Positions 25,789-36,460 of a stretch of DNA of 64,000 nucleotides are shown here, piece after piece. The notes beneath the pieces are model-generated. The model was not told the origin of the DNA and ran no database searches. It saw only the letters and a list, made by a program, of their open reading frames with translations. The stretch lies in NCBI GenBank assembly GCA_029718625.1, contig CM056397.1, positions 3,372,590 to 3,436,589 on the forward strand, written 5' to 3'. The DNA comes from Synaphobranchus kaupii (taxonomy: Eukaryota; Chordata; Actinopteri; Anguilliformes; Synaphobranchidae). Made by a program: the position numbers and the translations under genes. How positions within the stretch are numbered: position 1 is the first letter of the stretch; each line of letters opens with the position of its first letter.

Positions 25789-26288
25789 NNNNNNNNNNNN
25801 NNNNNNNNNNNNNNNNNNNNNNNNNNNNNNNNNNNNNNNNNNNNNNNNNNNNNNNNNNNNNNNNNNNNNNNNNNNNNNNNNNNNNNNNNNNNNNNNNNNN
25901 NNNNNNNNNNNNNNNNNNNNNNNNNNNNNNNNNNNNNNNNNNNNNNNNNNNNNNNNNNNNNNNNNNNNNNNNNNNNNNNNNNNNNNNNNNNNNNNNNNNN
26001 NNNNNNNNNNNNNNNNNNNNNNNNNNNNNNNNNNNNNNNNNNNNNNNNNNNNNNNNNNNNNNNNNNNNNNNNNNNNNNNNNNNNNNNNNNNNNNNNNNNN
26101 NNNNNNNNNNNNNNNNNNNNNNNNNNNNNNNNNNNNNNNNNNNNNNNNNNNNNNNNNNNNNNNNNNNNNNNNNNNNNNNNNNNNNNNNNNNNNNNNNNNN
26201 NNNNNNNNNNNNNNNNNNNNNNNNNNNNNNNNNNNNNNNNNNNNNNNNNNNNNNNNNNNNNNNNNNNNNNNNNNNNNNNNNNNNNNNN
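25789..26288. other. Assembly gap, 500 N
   Basis: Exactly 500 N, a placeholder size. The true length and any coding sequence inside are unknown. It lies about 160 bases after the end of the C-free purine tract. Confidence 1.
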
Positions 26289-26663
26289 TATATTATACGG
26301 GCAGTTCGGGAATTCAAGTTTCAAAGACGACCGGATCTCTTTGTTACTTTTTGTCGACACAAATTCCCCCGCGAGGCCTCCAAAAAGGACTACGCCTCAG
26401 GACACTTGGACATCTCCCAGGACCTGCGTTTCCAAGTCGTCCACCCCGGGATCCCCTTCTTTTTTTCTTCCCGGCGACGGTCGGACGAACTCTACAAACT
26501 GCGGTGTCTGGTCTCTCATGAGATCGGACCTCAAGTAAGGCCCTATTATCTGGGCACAGATTGGCTGATACCTATATGGTGTTTCGGTAATATATTGACT
26601 GCATTTAATTCGGATAAGATTATGCTGGGCAATAACTGTTTTTACTCGTTGGTTGAGATATGA
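26289..26663 (+). CDS. Reading frame open at the gap edge, unrecognised
   Basis: A frame runs from the first base after the gap to TGA at 26661-26663, about 124 codons. The first 83 codons are GC-balanced and protein-like (for example KFPREASKKDYASGHLDISQ), after which GTAAGG at 26537 could be a splice donor; beyond it composition turns AT-rich. An alternative frame is also open over much of the same stretch, which weakens the case. It could be an exon reaching into the gap or part of a retroelement. No family is recognised. Confidence 0.25.
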   Translation, partial: YIIRAVREFKFQRRPDLFVTFCRHKFPREASKKDYASGHLDISQDLRFQVVHPGIPFFFSSRRRSDELYKLRCLVSHEIGPQVRPYYLGTDWLIPIWCFGNILTAFNSDKIMLGNNCFYSLVEI

Positions 26664-26889
26664 TGTGTTGTTAGTTTCCATGACTGTATACCCTCACTAC
26701 ATGATTTTGTGTTGCCACATACAGTATATATCTAAAAAGTGTGATTTCCACTCTTTCGATCTGGGCACGATAACATCCTAAATTCGAGACTAACCGTAAT
26801 TAGATAACGGGATATTTATACCGCGCTTCCCCAAGAAATAAGTAGAAATAAATCCTCCATAATCAATCGCGGCTCGACTAGTGATAGAG

Positions 26890-27240
26890 GCATAATTCCT
26901 ATAAAGAAAGTGCCAGATCTCCCTACGGCTTGAGTAGGCTCGGCCTGAGCGTGCTGAAGCCAAATTCATACTTCCCTCCCTCTTCCGACACACGTACACG
27001 CGTGTCCGTGTGCCTCACCTCCATCTTTCTTTCTCTCTCTCTTCCTTTGTCTCCGCCACGTGTACCCGTGTGTTTCACCTCCATCTTCCTTTCTTTCCCT
27101 CTCTCCCTCTTTGTGTCCGCCACGTGCGCCCGCGTGCACGCGCATCCTTACCTCCGTGTGTTCTATCTATAGCCAAATCACCCCGCCGTGGGATATAATC
27201 GTCTATTACCTGGTTATCCTTTTGTAATAAACTATATTAT
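26890..27240 (+). promoter_or_regulatory. LTR-like promoter/poly-A block
   Basis: CCTATAAAG (about 26899) is followed some 320 bases later by AATAAA (27224-27229) and a GT-rich stretch. That order (TATA, repeats, poly-A signal) is the U3-R-U5 layout of an LTR. No matching target duplications or TG...CA ends were found. Confidence 0.3.
27001..27160 (+). repeat. Tandem repeat, about 62-bp unit, 2.5 copies
   Basis: Units at 27001-27060, 27061-27124 and a partial third share CCGTGTG, CACCTCCATCTT, a CT-rich stretch and TCCGCCACG. The unit ends contain CACGTG-like E-box words. Confidence 0.9.
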
Positions 27241-28329
27241 TTGCATCTGGTGTTTGGCGTGAATATTTCAAGCATTTATAGAAAGTCACACTCACAGAAC
27301 AGATACAAATCTCCCGTAATTCAACGTGGAGTATTGTTAAAGTTTAAAAGTAATTGGACTCTACATTACTTCCACTAGAATAACCGGGTACTCCACAACG
27401 CAATTCCTTTAGCGGAATGCGCTACTTCTCGTTCTAGGGCGTTATACTTACATGAGACTGATTAATAAATATAAATTATACCTTTTGACCCTACACCATG
27501 TATGTAGTTTTTATGTGATATATGGACTGTTTTTGCGACTTTTAAACTCACATTTTCCAAACATTCCATCAATGATAAGAGTAGGACTCTGACGACACGG
27601 AAAACAGATCAGCGCAGCCAGTATTCTGTTCTATTGTGTCTCGCGGTCATTCTTTCAGTTGACTTGATCAACTGTCAGAATTCTGAAAGACTGTCAGGTA
27701 AATATTTTCGCTGGACACTCTGTATATCCCGGCTTATAACTTAAAAGTCCCAGCTTATTGGTGAAAGGTTTAAACGGATTCTGAAGATTGACATTTCATG
27801 CTCCAATCAAGTTAACGGTGACGAGCGTACTATTACGTTTGTGTAGCAAATGCTGAATACTTCTGAAGTAATTTACATAACATAACTGTATGCCCAGATC
27901 ACTGCGCTTCATCCACAATGGCCAAGGAAAATCGATAACGATTCAGAAGATATATAACTTTTAAAGATCTAATTCCATCTTCGCCGTTTATCGAGGGTGT
28001 AACAGAAATTTTCAGTGCCGTGACCATAATCGAATGCTTTCACTTTTATGATTCAATTGAACAAATAACGTTAGAAGTCAGTTTTTTATGGGTTAGTGGT
28101 ATTGGTTTCTGTTAGCTTCACCATTCTAGCCTCATACGGCGATCAATAAAGGCTAACAATACACTAGCACTTACTTCTTGTAAGTTTTATCACCACTGCA
28201 GTGAAGTAAAAAAAGTCAGTAAACTGCCTTTTCTGCGAGAAATGTATTGTCAAGCTCACGTGCATTCACTGGCGTCTACGTTCTAAAGCTCCAGTTTGCC
28301 CTCCCTACTGTGAGTGAGGAGAGGGACAG
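27241..28329. other. No gene recognised
   Basis: AT-rich non-coding DNA. A further AATAAA occurs near 27472. No coding or terminal-repeat signal is seen. Confidence 0.45.
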
Positions 28330-28790
28330 CGAAAGGAATAAAAGAATGGGGGCGATGAGATTTTCCCTAAATTGGAGTGACATGCACGGCAAAGATGGTG
28401 CTTCATTGGCAGACAGCCATCGGCCTCCCCGCCCCCTCACTTGCACCCAGCAGCACAAAAGGAGGAGGGCTTGGGGGGGGTCGCGCATGGGAAGCGCAGA
28501 CAAGACCAGAGTGAAACCATTTCCAAGGGCCATATGGAAATTCTGTTGTGTGTACAGTGAAAGTGCCTGATAACGGATAACGGTAACCTCAGCATCTGTG
28601 CTTATGGCTCCCCGTGAATGGTAAACAGTACGGAGCCGGGCGGCTCCCTGACCCCCAGCATATGGGTGTCCATTATAGAGAGCTTTCAAACATGCACTTG
28701 CACTGCCAGTCTACCCGCACGGCCCGCTGGGAATTACTTAGATTTGTTAATGAATTGCTCTATTGACTCATATCTTAGCTTGCTTCACTG
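28330..28790. promoter_or_regulatory. Candidate conserved non-coding or regulatory segment
   Basis: GC-rich relative to flanks, with blocks such as GGAGTGACATGCACGGC, TTCATTGGCAGACAGCC and GGGAATTACTTAGATTTG that look enhancer-like. Overlapping open frames on both strands show no protein signature. The call rests on composition only. Confidence 0.25.
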
Positions 28791-29974
28791 GAGTGGTGGA
28801 GGATCTTTTTTTTCGTTTTTTTATTTTTTTTGTGGGAGGAGCGAATCGCCTACTGTTTGTGAGGCATTAAGTCTTCAGGTCTTGTCCTCTGTCTTTGTGA
28901 GACTTAGATTCGATGGTGAGGCAGAGAACTAGGTTCAACAACCTTTCCCAACCTGTTAGTGAAACCGGCCTCTTAGCCACCAAGCCTCTTCCAAATCAAC
29001 CTTCCTATTCTCCTATTCCCGCCCCTCCAACCACACACCCTTATGATTCCTCTCATTACAACTGGAGACCAATGGTTTTGTCCTGTCCCAACCTGCTATT
29101 ACAAATAGCTGTGCATTGTCCCTTAGTGTCTGTGTTCGTAGTACAAGCCCTCTGTGGCACCACCTGTCAGGAGACCCTTTTTAAAACTCGCCATGGTCCA
29201 CTACGACAGCCTCACTGTCTCCTCCCACTGTCACTCACTCCGCCTCCTAGGACTCCACCTCCTATGGTAGCACATGGGTCATGCTTATGACCAACACTCC
29301 CAGGTTGAAGGTGATAATCCCACATTCCATCGAGGGGCTGAACTTAAATATCAGCCACCATGAAACACAGTGTCTGGATATCACATAAATTATATTCACT
29401 ATGTTTGAATCTGTTTCATATATTTCAAATTTCATGTTTAATATAGTATGTTCAATATGAATCTGTGCATGCTACTCCAAATTATTGTTTTAACAAAAAA
29501 GATTCCATTATGCAATGAGACTGTTGCCTTACACACATGCACACACACACATATACACATACTGTATATTTATATATGAAATGTAATATACCATCAATTC
29601 AATGTATGGTTAGTGCAGTGTGGTGACAGATATTTTTCATTTTCTTTGCCATTATAGCTGATTCCGATGCAGTCTGCAGATCAAATTCAAGCCAGAATGT
29701 ATTTTGCACGGGTTGCAGTTCCTGTCTGTGTACTGCGTGAAATAACGCTTTAACACTGCGGTGATATGGGTCAGTCACATCTCCAGCAAACGGGGCACAC
29801 TCCAGCTAAGAAAACTGTCCCATATCTAATCTTGTTGAACTCTCAGTGATATCTCGACACCCGATTTCAAGACAGATTTTTATCCCCTCGATGCCACAAT
29901 GTGTGTGTTTACTGCAGCAGCAACCTCTTACCAGACCACCATGCTTACTTTATATATATATATATATAGATATA
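28791..29974. other. No gene recognised
   Basis: Non-coding DNA with a C-rich stretch at about 28.97-29.27 kb and a short (CA)n/(TA)n run near 29540-29575. The open frame at 28.9-29.3 kb is Pro/Thr-rich with no known domain. Confidence 0.4.
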
Positions 29975-30640
29975 CAGTATACAGATGATTTCCAAAAAAT
30001 TAGAGTATCATGGTTTTTTTTCCATAATTCCATTCAAAAAGTGAAACTTTCATAGATTATAGATTCATTACACACAAAGTGAAATATTTCTAGCCTTTAT
30101 TTGTTTCATTTTTCATAATTTTGGCTTACAGCTCCAGAAAACCCCCAAAACAGTATTTCAAGAAATTAGAATAGTGTGTCGAAAATCAGCATTTACTTCA
30201 GTTATTTCAGAGAATGAGTGGAGTGGCTTGACTCGAGGAATCCGACAGTTGTAGCCCATGTCCCGGATACGTCTGTACGTGATGGTTTTTGAAGCACCGA
30301 CTCCAGCCTCAGTCCACTCCCTCTGCATCTCCGCCAAATTTTGGAATCGTCTTTGCTTGACAATCCGCTAAAGCCTACGGTCATCTCCTTTGCTTGTGCA
30401 CCTTCTCCTGCCATATTTTTCCCTTCCACTAAACTTTCTATTGATATGCTTGGACACTGCACTCTGTGAACAGCCAGCCTCCTTAGCGATGACCTTTTGT
30501 GGCTTACCCATCTTCTGGAGGGTGTCAATGATGGTCTTCTGGCCAATTGTCAAGTCTGCAGTCTTCCCCATACTGAACCAAACTGAAATAAACTTTGCAG
30601 GTGTTTTGAGTAAATTAGATGATAGTGTGACACTCAGTCT
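29975..30640 (-). mobile_element. Internally deleted Tc1-like transposon
   Basis: The left end has the Tc1-type terminus around GATGATTTCCAAAAAATTAG, then about 200 bases of AT-rich arm, which joins a truncated minus-strand transposase N-terminus. The matching right arm is degraded. TA repeats flank the left end. Confidence 0.8.
30205..30571 (-). pseudogene. Tc1 transposase N-terminal DNA-binding domain, broken
   Basis: Read on the minus strand, it starts MGKTADL and continues through a paired-like helix-turn-helix (KVIAKEAGCSQSAVSKHINR) to GRRRCTSKGDD. An in-frame TAG then interrupts at about codon 68. The same frame continues past it with FQNLAEMQREWTEAGV and TYRRIRDMGY, the second DNA-binding helix region. 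It stops being homologous near 30205, before the DDE catalytic domain. In intact copies the protein binds the inverted repeats and inserts at TA. This copy lacks the catalytic core and carries a nonsense codon. Confidence 0.92.
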
Positions 30641-30684
30641 AAAACATTCATGGTTTTGGAATTATTAGCATTTTTGTGATAAGT

Positions 30685-31290
30685 CACGCCCACTGAAAAT
30701 TCCTTGGCTCGTCATTTGGCCATTTCTTGACAACAGTCTTAGAAAAGGAATGCATTAAGGAAGGCCAGTGAACTGAGTGTACACACCAAGTTTCGTGTAA
30801 ATTGCTTGAATTTTGTAGGAGTAGCATTTTAAGTGTTTTACAAAAAATGATAATTAGCGGAAAATCCAATATGGCGGACTTTATGGGTCCTTTTTTCCCC
30901 TTTTTTTTATGGGTACAGATTTGTTCGGCATGAGCAGCGGGACCTCTATACCAAATTTTGTTACTGTAGGTGAAACAGGGCGTTGGCAGTGGGCGTGTCA
31001 ATGTAAAAATTTTGTAACACGCACTACAGCGACATCAGGTGTTCAATCTGCGTCATAATATAGACAATCCAAGAGTCTGGTAATCCCAATAAGTCTGCCA
31101 AGTTTGGTCATTCTAGGCCAAACCAGCTCATGAGAACTTTAGGTGAAAGGGGAGGGGGAAAAAAATAAATAAATCACAAAAAACAATAGGGTAAACCCAA
31201 AAGGGGGAATAGGGTACACAATAGGGAAAACAAAAACAATAGGGTACCAGCAGCTACGCTGCTCGGTCCCCTAATAATAATAATAATAAA
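30685..31290 (+). repeat. Dispersed fish repeat with terminal hairpin
   Basis: Contains three spaced copies of a CCAAGTTT/CCAAATTTTG motif (near 30788, 30951, 31099). It ends in the hairpin AGCAGC-TAC-GCTGCT (about 31249-31263), then CGGTCCCCTAA and (TAA)n. A 3' hairpin a few bases before CTAA is Helitron-like, but no 5' TC end was fixed. Confidence 0.6.
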
Positions 31291-31671
31291 TTGTTTTTAC
31301 TCACCCATAGAGGAATGTATGCCCAAAGGACTTTGGGCTGAGGCTGGTGAAAGAGCTGATCCAGGAGCATCCCTTACCCCGGCGCTCAGCTTGAGGGCGA
31401 CCTTGCGTCATCACCCCCACTACAGCTCACAGGGAGGCACTTTCCTTCTTTTGTGCCTCCTACAGAAGCCCAGGGGACAGAGCACAAGGCGGCCACTGCA
31501 GAGTCTGCCTCTACACCACCCGACGCAAAAGGGAGAGAAAATTGAAAATTGGGGTATTTCACACAGCATGATTAATACTGAGTTAGCTGATAACTGCACA
31601 GAGTAAAATCCAGAACTCTACCAAATCTGGAACATGGACTAAAGTAAAAAGAGCTGTTCTGGGTTTTACTC
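31291..31671. other. No gene recognised
   Basis: Slightly GC-rich non-coding segment. A 95-codon frame here shows no domain. Confidence 0.4.
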
Positions 31672-31673
31672 AT

Positions 31674-32182
31674 GCTGCGTTCCAGTGCACCTTGGAAGCT
31701 CGTACTTCCCAGTTGTTAAGTCGTAATTACGACATTGGTGCGTTCCAGTGCTCTTAGTCGGAAGAAACAATAACCATGGACGCGATAAAGAAACTTGTGT
31801 TTTTGTGGTTAATGGTTAGCTATAGAAAGCAAGAAGCCGAGAACTGCTTTGTGCTTCAGCGGCAGAATGAAGAGAATGCGCATCGGGTATATAGTTGACG
31901 TTTTAAATCACTTATTAGCTTAATTAACGTTATAATTTGCTAGCTTATATCACTAACATTTGGTTAGCTAGGCTTGTTAGCATAGCTGTGTGTGTGTGTG
32001 TCAGGGGCTTTCCGCCATTTTTGCTGTCCCAAAATGTCTCGCAACGTCACAACTCGGGAACTCGGGTATCATCCAAATTTCCGAATTTCCCACTCGTATT
32101 TACGACTTTGAAGGGTCGTTCCAGTGCTCTTAACTCGTAAATACGGTAAATACGATATTTCCGAGGTGCACTGGAATGCAGC
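31674..32182. mobile_element. MITE with GCTGCGTTCCAGTGCACCT ends
   Basis: The left end is GCTGCGTTCCAGTGCACCT and the right end AGGTGCACTGGAATGCAGC. A second inner pair is GTTCCAGTGCTCTTA. A 2-bp AT flanks both ends, as in ISL2EU-type PIF/Harbinger elements. No transposase. Confidence 0.82.
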
Positions 32183-32353
32183 ATTAGTGCAGTTACCCAG
32201 ATGACTCAGAAATCCTGTTTTCTGGAACAGTGAGAGTCGGATGAGATGGGGGGTGGGGTATATATATTTTTCAGGTATTCTTGTTCTGCTTTTGTCTGTT
32301 ACTGTTGGGTTGTTATTTACATTGGATAGAATTAATAAAATGGTAGAAACATG

Positions 32354-32666
32354 AGGTGCCTTCAAATTCAGCGAACAAGACGAATGTTTGCGAACGTTTG
32401 CAAACTATTTCGAACTTTTTTCCGTTAGCTTTGTCTTCGCCGCAAACGTTTGCAAACATAAGCGAACGGTCCTGAAAAGGTAGTTTGCGGCGAACAAAAA
32501 TGGACGCTGGACTGAGGGAAATGCGTTCCCATGGAGATTTCAATTGAAGATACCAGCAATGCAAACAATTTGGAACGTTCTTAAAAAAGCCGTTCAAATT
32601 TAACCGTTCAAAGAAAACATGTTTGCCACGCACGTTCGACTCTGTTCGCTGAATTTGAACGCACCT
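32354..32666. mobile_element. Short MITE with 3-bp ATG duplication
   Basis: The left end AGGTGCCTTCAAATTCAGCG and the inverted right end CGCTGAATTTGAACGCACCT flank 313 bp. ATG lies on both sides (32351-32353, 32667-32669). GCGAACG/CGTTCGC words repeat inside. Confidence 0.85.
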
Positions 32667-32669
32667 ATG

Positions 32670-33055
32670 GTTTCTGTATTTTCCTTGAACTATAGATAGC
32701 ATAATTTATGCTATGGTAATACCACATTCTAAGTAACGCTAGTCTAACCAGAGCTGACCTATTATTATTTACTCATTTAACATCATTTGTTCAATACAAA
32801 ATCAAAAATATAACATACCTCATATGAATCTTAAGACATTCTGTGTGTTTTTACTAATATAAATTCAATAAATGACAATATAACCGCTACCTCCACAATA
32901 ATCACAGTTTTGAAGCAATAGCTACGGAGCAACGCTGAGGCAACGTGAACAACATGAAAGTGAACTGAACTCCACGGTATCACGGCCTGTAAAATAAATA
33001 CTTCTTTACAACTGCAATAGCCTGCTACATATCTTAGATAAAATGAAAAAAATAA

Positions 33056-33086
<31 letters not shown>

Positions 33087-33447
33087 CGTATATATTTAAA
33101 AACCTATTTCTACTTACGAACCTGGTAGTCGGGAACTTCGAAGGCAATGCAGACGGAAGGGCGACTCCAAACCACAGAACTCTATAAGATCTAGAAAGGC
33201 AACTGCCTTCTCAAAACGGCACATTTTCCAAGGCCCAAAGTTTTTTCTCTGATTGGCCAACGTGACATGTCACGTAAAGGTGGTCATTTTGTTCCTTTTG
33301 CAGAGAGTAATGGCTGCCACTGTAAATCTAGAGCCACTGCGGAGTGGGTTTTGTGAGAACAATCGATCTTATGTGAATGACGGGTAACAGTTCGACTTCA
33401 GCAGTCCGGGACAGGTATGGATCGCTTCTGGAACTCCCCCCTTCATG
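32670..33447. other. No gene recognised
   Basis: Non-coding DNA with a (TA)n run at about 33058-33087. Confidence 0.5.
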
Positions 33448-34315
33448 TTAAGTCCAAACTTTCAAATTCTCTTGCAATAACACGGTCTTCCAGAGTCTGA
33501 TGTAAACAGGATTTATTGTATATAATTCAAAGGAATTACATGCAGTAACCCAGGCTGATCTGCGCAGATAAATGCAGGCATTCACAATTCATTCTCCCTT
33601 AGTGGGCCCATCAGAGGCAGTCTGACACGCACACACTTCTCAGTCAGTTTTCTGTCTAAGTCTTTTCTTAGTCCATGAGTGGTGAGTGCATGAGTGTAAG
33701 TTCTAAGTGTGGGATGTCCAGTCAGAGTCTTCCAGTGTGATCCAGTACGGTCCCAGTGTGTGGTTGGAATGGTCAGAATGGTCTGAGGTGTGATCTGTAT
33801 AGCTGTACTTTATATCCTTTCCCATAGTTCCACCCTTTGTGGGGCTTAGAAACCATCTCCTCACATGGCCTGCCCCTTAATTTCTAATTAAATAACCCCT
33901 TAAATTTTACACCATTATTTATCATTTCTGAGTGCTCGTATTTTTTAAAAGTGGGAGTACATTCTTTTGCCACTAGTCTGTTTTTAGTCCAGTAATGTGC
34001 ATGTGTCAGTCTCACTTAATAACATTACAGTTTATACTTTATATAATCTTGATATTCATTGGCTATGCATTGTGTGATTAGGTATACCTTTGTTGTGCAT
34101 TGTATACATACAACTTGGTTTACATTTGATCATATGGGTCATAGCCTGATTCTTTGCTTATATTGTGATTATAGAATAACATAATGGTCCTCATGGGTCT
34201 CGGGATAGCTGGAGTTTCCCTGGCATCCCTTGCTTAGTCAGGGTTTTTCTATGGCATTCTTCCAACTGTGCTTTCTGAGATGCATTACAACAGTTCTCTG
34301 GAATTTTTTCTCCCA
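33448..34315 (-). mobile_element. Probable solo LTR
   Basis: On the minus strand the order is TGGGAG start, TATATAAAG-type TATA box (GATATAAAG, about 33808-33816), AATAAA (33512-33517), then about 65 bases to the end: a U3-R-U5 layout. CATG flanks both ends (33444-33447 and 34316-34319). The paralogous DNA at 38.56 kb (AAAACCAAAACAATAAATA) continues without it, supporting insertion. The end is TTAA rather than CA, so boundaries could be off by a few bases. No internal retroviral genes are present. Confidence 0.65.
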
Positions 34316-34319
34316 CATG

Positions 34320-34985
34320 AAAATCAAAACAATAAATGCATCGATAAACTATTGAATACGTCTATGCTATGATTACATTCACATACTTAAATAATAATTG
34401 TTGCACCTGTTTGTTTATTTACCGTCTGTGGTATTGCAGTTGGTCATCCCAACTGCTTTTTCAAGCTTTCTGTGAACCGGTGGTCCTTGTCCGGCTAATA
34501 ATAGCGTGAATTGTTGCCTGAATAATGAGAAATTGTGATGGAAATGGCCACAGTGATAACCGTAGCCTATTCTACAGGTAGGCTATAGCCTCCCCGGAAT
34601 GTCAATGTTAGACTGAATGAACTATGGGGATTTTTGCAATGTAACGTTGTGTTAGACAAATGAATGTCAATGGCTAACGTAGAGGCTATCTTGTTAAAAT
34701 CGCCTCACAGCCTAACGTTGCAAATTCATATAAATGAGCTGTGAATAGTTAACGTTACTAAAAATGTTTAATATCTATGTCGTTAGCTAACTACATTATT
34801 AACAAGCTGTTTGGTTAGCGTTAACTATACTCGTCGTTATGTTGTTCGAAGCTGTGTTGAACCAAGTAGGCTTATTAGCCAACATATTAGCCCACCTTCC
34901 CAGAAAGCAGGAACCTATTGCGACCATAGACATGTATAACGTTAGCTTATGCTCTCAGAACTGTACAGTTCTGTGGGTATGCTAA
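34320..34985 (+). repeat. Copy 1 of a duplication also at 38.55-39.10 kb
   Basis: ACAATAAATGCATCGATA, GATTACATTCACAT, GAGAAATTGTGATGGAAATGG, GAATGAACTATGG and AAAATCGCCTCACAGCCT recur in order at 38.56-38.94 kb. No coding potential is evident. It may belong to a large older element that hosts copy C. Confidence 0.8.
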
Positions 34986-35398
34986 ATGAAATGTTACTTT
35001 GTTAGCTCGCAGTAGCAGCCAGAGGCGTAGAAATGACAGGCTATCACAAAAGCCTGTTGACAATACGCCAATAGTAGCTCGATGCACATTTAAAAGAAAA
35101 GCCAGACATAGTTATAGCTACTTTAGAAGATATTTGGCTAACCTTAACGTAACCCCATCGATGTACTCGGCTGCATTCCAGTCTGAATGTTGTTTTAAAA
35201 GAAAGCCGTGGTAAGCCATTTTTTCTGACGTGACATTGTATGGTTAAGCCTAACTGCAATGGACATAACGTTATTTATGCTAACCTTCCAATATCCAGTT
35301 GGTTATCAGATCGGTTGACCAGACGTCCTGGCTTTACCCGGATATTTTGTCTTTTTGCACCAAAAATATTAGTTCGGACACACCCCATTTATGTGGTC

Positions 35399-36400
35399 TT
35401 AACCCTATTTACTTTGGCCTATTTTATACAATTTTCGCCTAGTTTTTACTAGTGTCAATTAAGTGCCAATATCTCAAAAACGATTCACTGCACATCCATG
35501 GTTGAAAGTTTCAATGAAAGAAGAGGCTTGTACCATTCAGAAATTTGCATCAGAATAAATTTATGTAAAAATGGTCACATACAGTTTATACATAATACAC
35601 ATAAAAAAACAAAAAAAAGTACAAAACGCCTTGTGTTTTTACAGTTTAGCACTGAATATTTCAACTTCAAAGTACTGGAGCAAGCCAGACTTCCTTACAC
35701 TAGTGCACTGATATGTTGTCCACTTGGGTTTAGAATTTGGTAAAGATATCTACAGGCTTTCCTTATGCATTGGTATTTTTACCAAAACGGGGCCCGGGTG
35801 TCCCGAAACGTTTCCAAACGTCGCCAAATATAAAACATGTGCATATCTTTCTGTCTAGGCATGTCAATCATCAGAAAACTTTATTTTTCTTTTAAAACAT
35901 TTTTTGTAATACAGAATGTGAAGAAAATTAACCTACACATGTTTTGTGTTTATGTGTATGAGGGTATTCTCTTACAAAGCGTGCCCAAAAGTGCCCAAAT
36001 ACCTCTCCGAAAAGGATTACTTACCCTAATGTTATCCAACCAATCTGCTTTACATTTAAAATGGCACTGTACTTCAAAGTTAGATTTACCAGAGCCCCAT
36101 AAGCCAGCAGAATAACAGGTTTATCTATAACAAGCCTTCAACTTGACTTTTTACAGCAAAAGTAATGAATTATACATCACTATTTGGCAAACCTGTCTGT
36201 TACCACCTCCTACGACAGAGGTGTTAGGTGGGGGAGGGGTGTCTTCACTGTCCTCCCTGAAAAAGACAGATTCAAGTACATTACTAAGTAGAATCACTAA
36301 AAAATGAGAACACAAATTATCTCAAAAAGACATATGGCAAGTATTACAATTAAGTGGAAAAAAAAATGTATTTTATTAAAAAAAATATATATATATATAG

Positions 36401-36460
<60 letters not shown>

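Noticed and set aside
25637..26521. Frames spanning the gap
   Set aside because: They consist mostly of unknown residues from 500 N.
28247..28689. Overlapping frames of 100+ codons on both strands
   Set aside because: Frames on opposite strands overlap and neither shows a domain; the sequence looks regulatory or simply GC-rich.
32313..32702. 129-codon minus-strand frame
   Set aside because: It overlaps the AGGTGCCTTCAAATTC MITE and has no domain.
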